From Streptomyces anulatus (lineage in GTDB: Bacteria; Actinomycetota; Actinomycetes; Streptomycetales; Streptomycetaceae): 64,000 bases of DNA. The DNA is taken from the NCBI RefSeq assembly GCF_014650675.1, contig NZ_BMVK01000008.1, positions 277,916 through 341,915 of the forward strand, given 5' to 3'. The notes under the pieces are model-generated. The model was not told where the DNA came from. It made no database searches and was given only the letters and a program-made list of their open reading frames with translations. The translations under genes and the position numbers were made by a program. Each line of letters opens with the position of its first letter. Within the stretch, counting starts at the first letter, position 1. Shown one piece after another: positions 1 to 6,991 of the stretch.

Positions 1-1
1 C

Positions 2-616
2 CGGCCCACCACGGGTACGGTCCGGGTCGCCGGATACGACGTGTCCGCGCTCTCCGACGCCCGCCTCTCCGCCCTGCGCGCCCGCCACATCGGCTTCGTG
101 TTCCAGCACTTCCACCTGGCGGCGGGCCGCGACGCGGTGGACAACGTCGCCGACGGGCTGCTGTACACCGGCGTCCCCTCCCGGGAGCGGCGCAACCGGG
201 CGCGCGAGGCGCTGGCCCGCGTACGCCTGGACCACCGGACCTCGCACACCCCGAACGAGCTGTCCGGCGGCGAGAAGCAGCGCGTGGCCATCGCCCGCGC
301 CCTGGTGGGAGAGCCCCGGCTGCTGCTGGCGGACGAGCCGACGGGGGCGCTGGACACCGCGTCCGGCGAGATCGTCATGGAGCTGCTGCACGAGCTGAAC
401 GCGTCCGGCACCACGGTCTGCGTGATCACCCACGACCACGGGATCGCGGCCTCGCTGCCGCGCCGGGTCCGCTTCAGGGACGGCGAGATCGTGGCGGACG
501 AAGGCTCCGCCCCGCACCGGCCGGACGACCGCTCCACCGCACGTACGCCGGACGACCGCTCCGTCCCACGCCCGCCCGACGACCGCTCCACCCCCCGTAC
601 GGAGGCCGGCGCATGA
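2..616 (+). CDS. ABC transporter ATP-binding protein, MacB/LolD type (5' end outside window)
   Basis: This is the cytoplasmic ATPase of a MacB-like exporter, working with the permease that follows. The reading frame is open from base 2, so the N-terminus with Walker A lies upstream of the window. Visible are the Q-loop region (VFQHFHL), the ABC signature LSGGEKQR, Walker B with D-loop (LLLADEPTGALD) and the H-loop (VITHDHG). After the ATPase core comes a low-complexity tail of three DDRS repeats (bases 521-600) that is not part of the family fold. The stop overlaps the next start (ATGA at 613-616), which implies translational coupling. The family (LolD/MacB/FtsE-like) is certain; the substrate is not known. 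Confidence 0.93.
   Translation, partial: RPTTGTVRVAGYDVSALSDARLSALRARHIGFVFQHFHLAAGRDAVDNVADGLLYTGVPSRERRNRAREALARVRLDHRTSHTPNELSGGEKQRVAIARALVGEPRLLLADEPTGALDTASGEIVMELLHELNASGTTVCVITHDHGIAASLPRRVRFRDGEIVADEGSAPHRPDDRSTARTPDDRSVPRPPDDRSTPRTEAGA
521..600 (+). repeat. 27-bp periodic in-frame repeat in ABC ATPase tail
   Basis: The core CCGGACGACCGCTCC occurs at 521-535 and 548-562, and with one change at 575-589, giving a 27-base period. It encodes three PDDRS units at the extreme C-terminus of the ATPase, so its length can change in whole codons without disturbing the frame. Confidence 0.8.
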
Positions 617-1812
617 CCCGTACCCACGACCTCAGGCCCGCCCGCCTCTCCTCCCGGGACGTCCTGCGCGTCGGCGCGGTCGGACTGCGGGCGCGCCGGG
701 CCCGGGTGGTGCTCTCGGCTCTCGGCATCGCCATCGGCATCGCGACGATGGTCGCGGTCGTCGGCCTGTCCGAGTCGAGCCGCGCCGACCTGATGTCCCG
801 GCTCGACCGCCTCGGCACCAACCTCCTCACCGCCGAGGCGGGCGAGGACCCGCTCGGGGGCACGGTCGAACTCCCCAGGAACGCGGTGGCGATGGTCGAG
901 AGGATCGGCCCGGTGCGACACGCCACGGCCACCGCCGAGGTCGACGCCCGCATCCGGCGCAGCGACGTCGTCCCCGAGGAGCGCACCGCCGGGGTCACCA
1001 CCCAGGCGGCCCGGACCGACCTGCTCTCCACGCTCGGCGGCGAGGTGGCGCGGGGCACCTGGCTGACCCCGGCCGGCGAGCGCCTGCCCACCACCGTCCT
1101 GGGCGCGGTGGCGGCGGACCGCCTCGGCATCACCCGCCCCGGCGAGACGATCATGCTGAACGACACCCGGGTGGCCGTCGTCGGGATCCTCGAACCCGTC
1201 GAGCTGGTCCCGACCCTGGACCGGGTGGCGCTGATCGGATTCCCCGCCGCGGCACGCTACTTCGGCTTCGACGGCCGCCCCACCACGATCTTCGAGCGCT
1301 CCTCGGACGCCTCGGTCGAGGACGTACGGGCGGTGCTGGCGCGGACGGTCAGCCCCGGCAACGAGGCCGGTGTCCGGGTCTCGCGCCCCTCGGACGCGCT
1401 GGCCGCCCGCGCCGCCGCCGACAAGGGGCTGACGACCCTGATGCTCGGGCTCGGCGCGGTGGCCCTCCTGGTCGGCGGGGTGGGCGTCGCCAACACGATG
1501 GTCATCTCCGTGCTGGAGCGCCGCCAGGAGATCGGTCTGCGCCGCTCGCTGGGGGCGACGCGCAACGCGATCCGGCTCCAGTTCCTGACCGAGTCGCTGC
1601 TCCTGTCCGCGCTGGGCGGCGTCGCGGGCGCGTTGCTGGGCGCGGCGGCCACGTACGGGTTCGCCCGGGCGCAGGGGTGGACGGCGGTGGTCCCGCCCTG
1701 GTCCCTGGCGGGCGGCCTGGCCGCGACCCTGCTGATCGGCGTGGTCGCGGGCCTCTACCCGGCGATCCGCGCCGCCCGCCTGCACCCGACGGTGGCGCTG
1801 AACGCGACGTGA
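613..1812 (+). CDS. MacB-like ABC transporter permease (FtsX fold)
   Basis: This 399-residue membrane permease partners the preceding ATPase. A first membrane segment lies near residues 33-55 (VVLSALGIAIGIATMVAVVG). A large extracytoplasmic MacB_PCD-type domain follows to about residue 270, then three C-terminal membrane helices with the typical FtsX pattern (NTMVISVLERRQEIGLRRSLG near residue 295). That four-helix plan with one large outside domain is diagnostic of the MacB/LolC/FtsX superfamily. The ATG overlaps the upstream TGA. In actinobacteria such pairs export peptides or lipids or work in envelope stress; no neighbour indicates the substrate. Confidence 0.92.
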   Translation: MTRTHDLRPARLSSRDVLRVGAVGLRARRARVVLSALGIAIGIATMVAVVGLSESSRADLMSRLDRLGTNLLTAEAGEDPLGGTVELPRNAVAMVERIGPVRHATATAEVDARIRRSDVVPEERTAGVTTQAARTDLLSTLGGEVARGTWLTPAGERLPTTVLGAVAADRLGITRPGETIMLNDTRVAVVGILEPVELVPTLDRVALIGFPAAARYFGFDGRPTTIFERSSDASVEDVRAVLARTVSPGNEAGVRVSRPSDALAARAAADKGLTTLMLGLGAVALLVGGVGVANTMVISVLERRQEIGLRRSLGATRNAIRLQFLTESLLLSALGGVAGALLGAAATYGFARAQGWTAVVPPWSLAGGLAATLLIGVVAGLYPAIRAARLHPTVALNAT

Positions 1813-1838
1813 GGAGAGCCGGGTTCAGAAGCCCGGCC

Positions 1839-1885
1839 GGGTCAGTCCCTGATCCCCGGCCGGGCCGGGGATCAGGGGCTGACCC
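1839..1885. terminator. Bidirectional hairpin terminator
   Basis: A 22-base stem (1839-1860 with 1864-1885, one mismatch, 3-base loop) lies between the convergent permease and CPBP genes. The right arm contains the CPBP stop codon. There is no long U tract, as is usual in Streptomyces. Confidence 0.7.
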
Positions 1886-2939
1886 GCTCGATGCCGCGGC
1901 GCTCGGCGATCTTCGCCACGGTCAGGCAGTACAGCGGGGCGAAGACGAGTTCGAGGACCAGGGCCTGCCAGGGGGCGTCGGCCGCGGTGCTGCTGTCGTC
2001 GAGTTCCCCGAAGCCCGCCGCCAGGCCGAAGGCCAGCACGTTGTTGGCGACGTGCAGGACGATGACCGCTTCGAGGCCGCCGGTGCGGATCACCAGCCAG
2101 CCCCACCACAGCGCCGAGTAGAGCAGCAGGAGGAAGCCGGAGAGTTCGCCGAACCCGTGGGCCAGGGCGAACAGGAGGGACGCCAGGACGATCGCGGGCC
2201 AGGGAGATCCCACGACCCTGCCGATCACCTGGACCAGCCAGCCCCGGAAGACGTACTCCTCGGCGGCGGCCTGGAACGGGACGAGCGCCAGCACCACGGC
2301 CAGGCTCAGCAGGAAGTAGGGCCAGCCCGGGAAGCCCGCACCGGACTCGGTGAGCGGTTCCGCGTCCCAGGTCCAGGCGATCAGCAGCCCGATCTGCACG
2401 GCCATCAACGGGAAGCCCACGGCGGCGCAGCGCCCGAGCCAGCCCCACCGCAGCCGTCCGACGACGGAGGAAACGGTCCCGGGGGGCCGCCGGCCGAGGA
2501 GGCGGACGACCCACAGGACGATGGGTATCCCGACGGCGATGCCGACGAGCGCGACGGCCAGTTCGGCGACCGGGTCCTCGAAGAAGAGTTCGCTGTCGGC
2601 GTCCGAGGGCCCCGCGTCCAGCACCTCGGCGATGATCGCGCCGAACACGCTGACGGCCAGCACGCCCACCACGACCAGCGCGAGGGCGGTCAGCAGCTCG
2701 CCCAGCCAGCCGAACCGTCCGCCCTGACCGTTGCGCCCCTGCTGGTCGTAGCGGGACCCCGAGGGCGCACGCACCGGCCCGGACGGCGGGCGGCTCCACT
2801 CCGGGGGCCGGTCCCAGCCCTGCGGGGCCGGGCCGGACCCGCGGGGCGGTTCGGCCGAGGACGGCGGCGGGGCCCAGGGCGACGGGGGCGGGGGCGGGGG
2901 CGGGGGCGGGGGCGGGGGCGTGTCGGAAGGGGGGTTCAC
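1872..2939 (-). CDS. CPBP family intramembrane metalloprotease
   Basis: This is a 355-residue integral membrane protein of the CPBP (CAAX protease and bacteriocin-processing, ABI) family. The three family motifs are present: EExxxR as EEYVFR near residue 226, an F-x-x-x-H motif as FALAH, and H-x-x-x-N as HVANN. About eight hydrophobic helices follow a proline-rich cytoplasmic N-terminus with a run of about twelve prolines after residue 8. The proline run comes from a (GGGGGC)n tract near 2884-2920, which could slip during replication. The start is GTG at 2939. Substrates of actinobacterial CPBP proteins are mostly unknown. It is convergent with the ABC operon and appears monocistronic. Confidence 0.88.
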   Translation of the reverse strand: MNPPSDTPPPPPPPPPPPPSPWAPPPSSAEPPRGSGPAPQGWDRPPEWSRPPSGPVRAPSGSRYDQQGRNGQGGRFGWLGELLTALALVVVGVLAVSVFGAIIAEVLDAGPSDADSELFFEDPVAELAVALVGIAVGIPIVLWVVRLLGRRPPGTVSSVVGRLRWGWLGRCAAVGFPLMAVQIGLLIAWTWDAEPLTESGAGFPGWPYFLLSLAVVLALVPFQAAAEEYVFRGWLVQVIGRVVGSPWPAIVLASLLFALAHGFGELSGFLLLLYSALWWGWLVIRTGGLEAVIVLHVANNVLAFGLAAGFGELDDSSTAADAPWQALVLELVFAPLYCLTVAKIAERRGIERVSP

Positions 2940-3136
2940 ACCAGCGATCTTCGGCGCGCACGGCGTACGGGGTCAACGCGGAGGCCCGGCACGGCGAGCA
3001 CGAGATGCGGCGAAGCGACCGCGCGGGACACGCGCGACACGCGCCCCGAAGCCCGAACACCCATCCGGCCGACCGGGGTTGCTGTGGCAGACTGCGTCGA
3101 CCGAATGGTCCACACCACGTGTATCAGGAGTCCGGC

Positions 3137-3922
3137 ATGACGGCAGCGACGCCCCACCCCCCGATCGACACCGGCAAGCCCCACTCGGCCCGGGTCTACG
3201 ACGCGCTCCTCGGGGGCAAGGACAACTACCCGGTGGACCAGGCGATGGCGGAACTCCTGCCCATCGAGGCGAAGATCGGCGCTCATCAGCAGCGCGCCTT
3301 CATGAACCGTTCGACGGCCTGGCTGGCGGGCGAGGGCGTGACGCAGTTCCTGGACATCGGGACGGGCATTCCCACCGCGCCGAACCTGCACCAGACGGCC
3401 CAGGAGATCCGCCCCTCCGCCCGGGTCGTCTACTGCGACAACGACCCGATCGTCCTGCGCCACGCGGAAGCCCTGTTGATCAGCCGGCCCGAGGGCGTCA
3501 CGGACTACGTCCACGCCGACGTCCGCGAGCCCGCCATCATCCTCGACGCCGCCCGCGAGACCCTGGACTTCGACCGCCCGATAGCCCTGTCGCTCCTCGG
3601 CCTCCTGCACTTCCTGCCGGACGCAGAGGACCCGATCGGCATCGTCCGTACGTTCACGAACGCCATGGCCCCCGGCAGTTACGTCGTGCTGTCCCAGGGC
3701 GCGTCCGACGTGAACGCGGAGCTCGGGGAGCAGAGCGAGGACGAGTACAAGAAGGGCGGCATCCAGCTGGCCCTGCGGACCCGCGAGGAGTTCTCGCGGT
3801 TCTTCGAGGGCCTGGACATCGTCGCACCCGGCTTGGTGAAGGCCCCCGAGTGGTTCCACGGCACGCCCGCCCCCGCCCAGGAGCACAGCGGCATATACGT
3901 GGCGGTGGCCCGGGTCCCGTAG
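3137..3922 (+). CDS. SAM-dependent methyltransferase, DUF574 family
   Basis: This 261-residue protein has the hallmark start of the actinobacterial DUF574 (Methyltransf_19) family: an N-terminal HSARVYDALLGGKDNYPVDQ block followed by a Rossmann motif (FLDIGTGIPTAPN). The acidic residue of strand 2 (CDNDP) and an HADVRE motif are also present. The ATG at 3137 has a good ribosome site (AGGAG at 3126-3130). The same frame is open further upstream, but that part has no such site and no family similarity. The substrate is unknown for the family; many Streptomyces carry dozens of copies, often next to XRE regulators. A second member lies at 13942-14748. Confidence 0.9.
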   Translation: MTAATPHPPIDTGKPHSARVYDALLGGKDNYPVDQAMAELLPIEAKIGAHQQRAFMNRSTAWLAGEGVTQFLDIGTGIPTAPNLHQTAQEIRPSARVVYCDNDPIVLRHAEALLISRPEGVTDYVHADVREPAIILDAARETLDFDRPIALSLLGLLHFLPDAEDPIGIVRTFTNAMAPGSYVVLSQGASDVNAELGEQSEDEYKKGGIQLALRTREEFSRFFEGLDIVAPGLVKAPEWFHGTPAPAQEHSGIYVAVARVP

Positions 3923-4079
3923 CCGGGAGGCCTCTCGGCTTGCGGTGATCAAATCGTTGCCGCACCGCGCACAACCCCGTACGGCCGTCCCCGGTCCCAC
4001 AGTCGACCGCGAGGACGATCCTCGGCCCGGGTGCGCCTGCGCGCTCGGGCAGGGCGGGCAGGGAAAGGACGGGCTCGAC

Positions 4080-4859
4080 GTGAAGAGAACGGCGCGAAGA
4101 GCGGTGGTGGCCGGTGCGGCCGCCGCCGTGTTCACCGGGGTGGCGGCGGTGCCGGCCGGGGCGGCGGAGGGCGGAGTCGCCTTCAGCCGGGTCACGGTGA
4201 ACGGCGGGAAGCCGATCGTGATCGGGGTCAAGGAAGAGGTCGAGCTGTATGTGACCTTCCGGATGGCGACCAAGATCAAGCACAAGTCCGCCCCGATGGT
4301 GTTCCCCTACCGGGGAAAGCTGAGCAACATGGACACCCTGTGGAATTCCATCATCACCAGCGACTGCAGGGTCGTGGACAAGGCCAAGGGAATCTGCGAC
4401 TTCGAGGAGTGGCTGTCCATCGACCCGCGGCACTACGAGTTCGGGAACGAGGACGCCGGCACCTGGAAGACCGCCGCGAAGCTGTACCTCCCCAAGGGCG
4501 CCGAGGACGTTGACGACGAGAACCTCCCGTTGCAGGTGAAGCGGGCCACGCGCGTCACGGTCAACGCCTCGCCGGAGCCGGTCGTCAAGGGCAAGACGAT
4601 CACCGTGACCGGAAAGGTCAGCCGTGCGAACTGGGACACCCACACGTACCAGGGGTACGGGGGCCGCTCGGTGAGCCTCCAGTTCAAGGCGGCGGGCTCG
4701 TCCTCGTACAAGACGGTGAAGAAGGCGACGTCGAGCAAGACGGGGGCCCTCAAGACCACGGTGAAGGCCACCGGGCCGGGGTCGTGGCGGTGGACGTACT
4801 ACGGCAACTCCACCTCCGGCCCCAGGTCGTCGAGCGGCGACTACGTCGCCATCCGCTGA
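4080..4859 (+). CDS. Secreted protein with C-terminal Ig-like domain (member 1 of a three-copy family)
   Basis: The GTG at 4080 is chosen because a signal peptide follows at once (VKRTARRAVVAGAAAAVF, cleavage after PAGAA) and GGAAAGGA precedes it by about ten bases. The mature protein has two parts. The first begins with an NGGKPIVIG motif. The C-terminal part of about 95 residues (from TVNASPEPVVKGKTITVTGK) looks like a bacterial Ig-like beta sandwich. Both parts are clearly homologous to the tandem proteins at 33025-33882 and 34106-34984, although this copy is more diverged in the first domain. Such proteins may be annotated DUF5707 or calcium-binding in Streptomyces, but I cannot confirm that. 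Function unknown; it probably acts outside the cell. Confidence 0.85.
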   Translation: MKRTARRAVVAGAAAAVFTGVAAVPAGAAEGGVAFSRVTVNGGKPIVIGVKEEVELYVTFRMATKIKHKSAPMVFPYRGKLSNMDTLWNSIITSDCRVVDKAKGICDFEEWLSIDPRHYEFGNEDAGTWKTAAKLYLPKGAEDVDDENLPLQVKRATRVTVNASPEPVVKGKTITVTGKVSRANWDTHTYQGYGGRSVSLQFKAAGSSSYKTVKKATSSKTGALKTTVKATGPGSWRWTYYGNSTSGPRSSSGDYVAIR

Positions 4860-4989
4860 CACAGCCGGTGGACGCGTGCCGGGGAGGACGGGGTGCGGAA
4901 GCGTTCCTCCGGTGAACTCGCTGACCCGGGCGGGTGAGCAAGGACGCCCGGGCCGCGCGGGGGCGGGGCGCGGCCGGTAGAACGCGCTC

Positions 4990-5694
4990 GTGATCAAGAA
5001 CCTGATGCGCGGTCTCGGCGCACTCTCCCTCTCCCTCGCCCTCGTCCCCCTTCTCCCGCCTCCCGCCGCGCAGGCGGCGCAGGCGGCGCAGGCCGCTCCG
5101 GCGGCTCCGGCGGCGGAGGTGACGACCCTGGCCGACGCGGTCGGCCTGCTGAAAGTGACCGAGGAGGACCGCGCCGGCTACACCCGTGCGTCCTTCCGGC
5201 ACTGGACCGCAGGCGAAGACGCGACGGACGGGTGCGACACCGCCGCCGAGGTCCTCCTGGCCGAAGCGGTCGTCGCACCGGCCGTGGGGACCGGCTGCAA
5301 GCTGACCGGCGGCAGGTGGACGTCCTACTTCGACGGCCAGGAGGTCACCGACGCCGGGTCCCTGGACGTCGCGCACACGGTCGCGCTCGGCGAGGCCTGG
5401 GACTCCGGCGCTTCCGCGTGGACCGCGGGGCGGCGGGAGGCCTACGCGAACGACCAGGGGGCGGACGTCTCCCTGGTCGCGGTGACGTCGCGCACCAACC
5501 GGCGGAAGTCGGATCACGACCCGGCGGACTGGATGCCGCCGTCCCCCGAGGTCCAGTGCCGGTACACCGGGGAGTGGGTGTCGACCAAGCTCCGCTGGCA
5601 GCTCACCGCGGACGACCGTGAGCTGGAAGCGCTGAAGGTGTACGCGGAGGGGCCCTGCGAGGACACCATCGTCCGCTACGCACCCGCGTCCTGA
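4990..5694 (+). CDS. Secreted HNH endonuclease family protein (DUF1524-like)
   Basis: This 234-residue protein starts at GTG 4990 with a signal peptide (MIKNLMRGLGALSLSLALVP, then an AQAAQ-rich stretch). The body matches actinobacterial secreted HNH nucleases: a DVAHTVALGEAW block where relatives have the catalytic D-H-V motif, the RREAYANDQ segment and the NRRKSDHDPADW block with its conserved Asn and His. Two Cys pairs probably form disulfides outside the cell. Such enzymes degrade extracellular DNA, for nutrition or competition. The usual DHV is AHT here: the catalytic His is kept but the preceding Asp is Ala, so activity should not be assumed. The N-terminal region has a repetitive Ala/Gln/Pro tract. 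Confidence 0.85.
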   Translation: MIKNLMRGLGALSLSLALVPLLPPPAAQAAQAAQAAPAAPAAEVTTLADAVGLLKVTEEDRAGYTRASFRHWTAGEDATDGCDTAAEVLLAEAVVAPAVGTGCKLTGGRWTSYFDGQEVTDAGSLDVAHTVALGEAWDSGASAWTAGRREAYANDQGADVSLVAVTSRTNRRKSDHDPADWMPPSPEVQCRYTGEWVSTKLRWQLTADDRELEALKVYAEGPCEDTIVRYAPAS

Positions 5695-5763
5695 CCCGCC
5701 CGGGAGTGAGCGGACGAGCCGGCCTCGCTCACTCCCTCAGGCCGCACCCCGCCCTCGGCCGGG

Positions 5764-6303
5764 TCACGCGCCGGCCGGACGGACGAACGACGGCCACCGC
5801 TCGGCGGCCCACTCCGGCCAGCCCGCCCACCCCGGAGGCGGGGCGGAACGCGCGCGGCCCGACAGTTCCGCCTCGCCGGGCTCCTCGAAGTGTTCCCGCC
5901 CGTGCTGGAGGTCGGCCTCGTCGAGCGGGTAGGTCTCCTCGGCGGCGGTCTTCCAGCGGTGGGCGATCCGGGTGCGCTGGGTCTCGTGGTCGACCGGCAG
6001 GTAGACCATGCGGACGTGCGCGCCCTCCGCCTCCGCCAGCCAGCGGATCGCGGACCGTTCGTCGCGGGACCAGCAGCCGTAGTCCACGACCACGTCGGTT
6101 CCCAGCCTGACCGCCTCCAGGGCGAGCCAGAGCATGCGCCCCTCCAGCACGTCGCGCTTCCCGTCCGGCTCGGCCTCGCCGAACAGGGGGAGCATCCACT
6201 CGTCGGGCGTCAGGCGCAGTGCGCCGTGCTCCTCGGCGAGCTGTCGGGCGCGTGTGGTCTTTCCGGCCCCGGGCAGGCCGACCATCAGGAACAAGGTGGT
6301 CAC
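5764..6303 (-). CDS. P-loop kinase-like AAA_33 family ATP-binding protein
   Basis: This 179-residue protein opens with a perfect Walker A (GLPGAGKTT, residues 9-17) and has the layout of small P-loop kinases and zeta-toxin-like proteins: a DEW motif after the first helix, a conserved acidic strand (VVVDYGCWSRDER) and a lid region rich in Arg (QRTRIAHRW). It probably phosphorylates a small metabolite or aminoglycoside-like substrate, or is a housekeeping nucleotide-binding protein. No antitoxin-like partner is adjacent, which argues against a zeta toxin. The start is GTG at 6303. Confidence 0.85.
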   Translation of the reverse strand: MTTLFLMVGLPGAGKTTRARQLAEEHGALRLTPDEWMLPLFGEAEPDGKRDVLEGRMLWLALEAVRLGTDVVVDYGCWSRDERSAIRWLAEAEGAHVRMVYLPVDHETQRTRIAHRWKTAAEETYPLDEADLQHGREHFEEPGEAELSGRARSAPPPGWAGWPEWAAERWPSFVRPAGA

Positions 6304-6396
6304 CCCCGGATCGTGTCAGGAAGCCCGGCCGGACGACCACTGCATTCCCCGGCTGATCGTCGGTCCCCCGGAGCGCATCGGCTCGGCCGGCGGTGC

Positions 6397-6741
6397 TCAG
6401 CCGAGGATCCGGCTTTCGGTCGAGTAGAGGAAGCGGGTCAGGGAGCGGTCGAGGAACTTCTCCTCGTCCGCCGCGATGGTGGTGGTGTAGGTGTCGGAGG
6501 TGAACCAGCGAGCGGCGTCGTCGATGCTGTCGACCCACAGCTCGGCGACACCGTCGTAGACAGCGGTGGCCACACCGGGGATCTCGTCGTCGGTGGGCAG
6601 CAGTTGGACGTAGCGCCGGACCGGGACCTCTCCGCCGGGCAGCGTCGAGAGCAGAGGGGTGTGCTTCTGCGTCCAGTAGTCCACGAACTCGTCGTGGGAG
6701 AGGTCCGCTCGCCGGGTCAGGAAGATGCTGAGCTTGATCAC
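6397..6741 (-). CDS. EthD domain-containing protein
   Basis: This 114-residue protein is a dimeric alpha-beta barrel protein of the EthD type: MIKLSIFLTRRADLSHDEFVDYW at the N-terminus and the ...KHTPLLSTLPG... segment are characteristic. EthD proteins accompany oxidative catabolism or polyketide-like tailoring; several act as small decarboxylases or cyclases. The start is GTG at 6741, preceded by GAGGAG. The gene is single and lies directly downstream of three operator-like palindromes (6764-6838), so it is very probably controlled by a MarR- or TetR-type repressor that is not encoded beside it. Confidence 0.88.
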   Translation of the reverse strand: MIKLSIFLTRRADLSHDEFVDYWTQKHTPLLSTLPGGEVPVRRYVQLLPTDDEIPGVATAVYDGVAELWVDSIDDAARWFTSDTYTTTIAADEEKFLDRSLTRFLYSTESRILG

Positions 6742-6763
6742 AGGGGCTCCTCGATGCCGAGAT

Positions 6764-6838
6764 TGACTTGCCTGAGCAAGTCACAAGGTAGAGGACATTG
6801 ACTTGCCTAGGCAACAGATCTCTGTTGCCTAGGCAAGT
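6764..6838. promoter_or_regulatory. Operator array upstream of the EthD gene (three TTGCC-type palindromes)
   Basis: Two perfect 12-bp palindromes TTGCCTAGGCAA (6803-6814 and 6825-6836) lie 22 bp apart centre to centre. Together they form a 38-bp inverted repeat with 18-base arms and a 2-base centre (6801-6838). A third, imperfect copy with 8-base arms (core TTGCCTGAGCAA, 6764-6783) lies 35 bp closer to the EthD start. Two-turn spacing suggests two repressor dimers on one DNA face. TTGC-N4-GCAA palindromes are typical of MarR-family regulators; the assignment to that family is inference. Confidence 0.75.
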
Positions 6839-6991
6839 AATATGGATCACGTGGACGAAGACGGCAGGGCCTCCCGGGACGGTTCGGCCGGCTTCGCACC
6901 CCGAACCCCGAGAGGCCCCGCACGCGTACGCGTATCACCGGACTGCGGGCGACCCCACCACGTGGACGGCCGCCCGCGATCTCGACCGCGG
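6839..6991. other. Non-coding stretch beside the operator array
   Basis: No credible gene is seen between the operator array and the stop of the large surface protein. The plus-strand frame starting at ATG 6842 stays open only because it is the complement of that gene. A divergent regulator gene, which the operator layout would normally predict, is absent. Confidence 0.5.

Noticed and set aside
1825..3060. Minus-strand frame of 411 codons overlapping the CPBP gene
   Set aside because: Arg/Gly/Ala-rich shadow of the CPBP protease; none of the membrane or motif content is present in this frame.
5764..6303. Zeta-type toxin of a toxin-antitoxin pair
   Set aside because: The P-loop fold fits, but no antitoxin gene is adjacent and the gene is single; a small kinase-like protein is the safer call.
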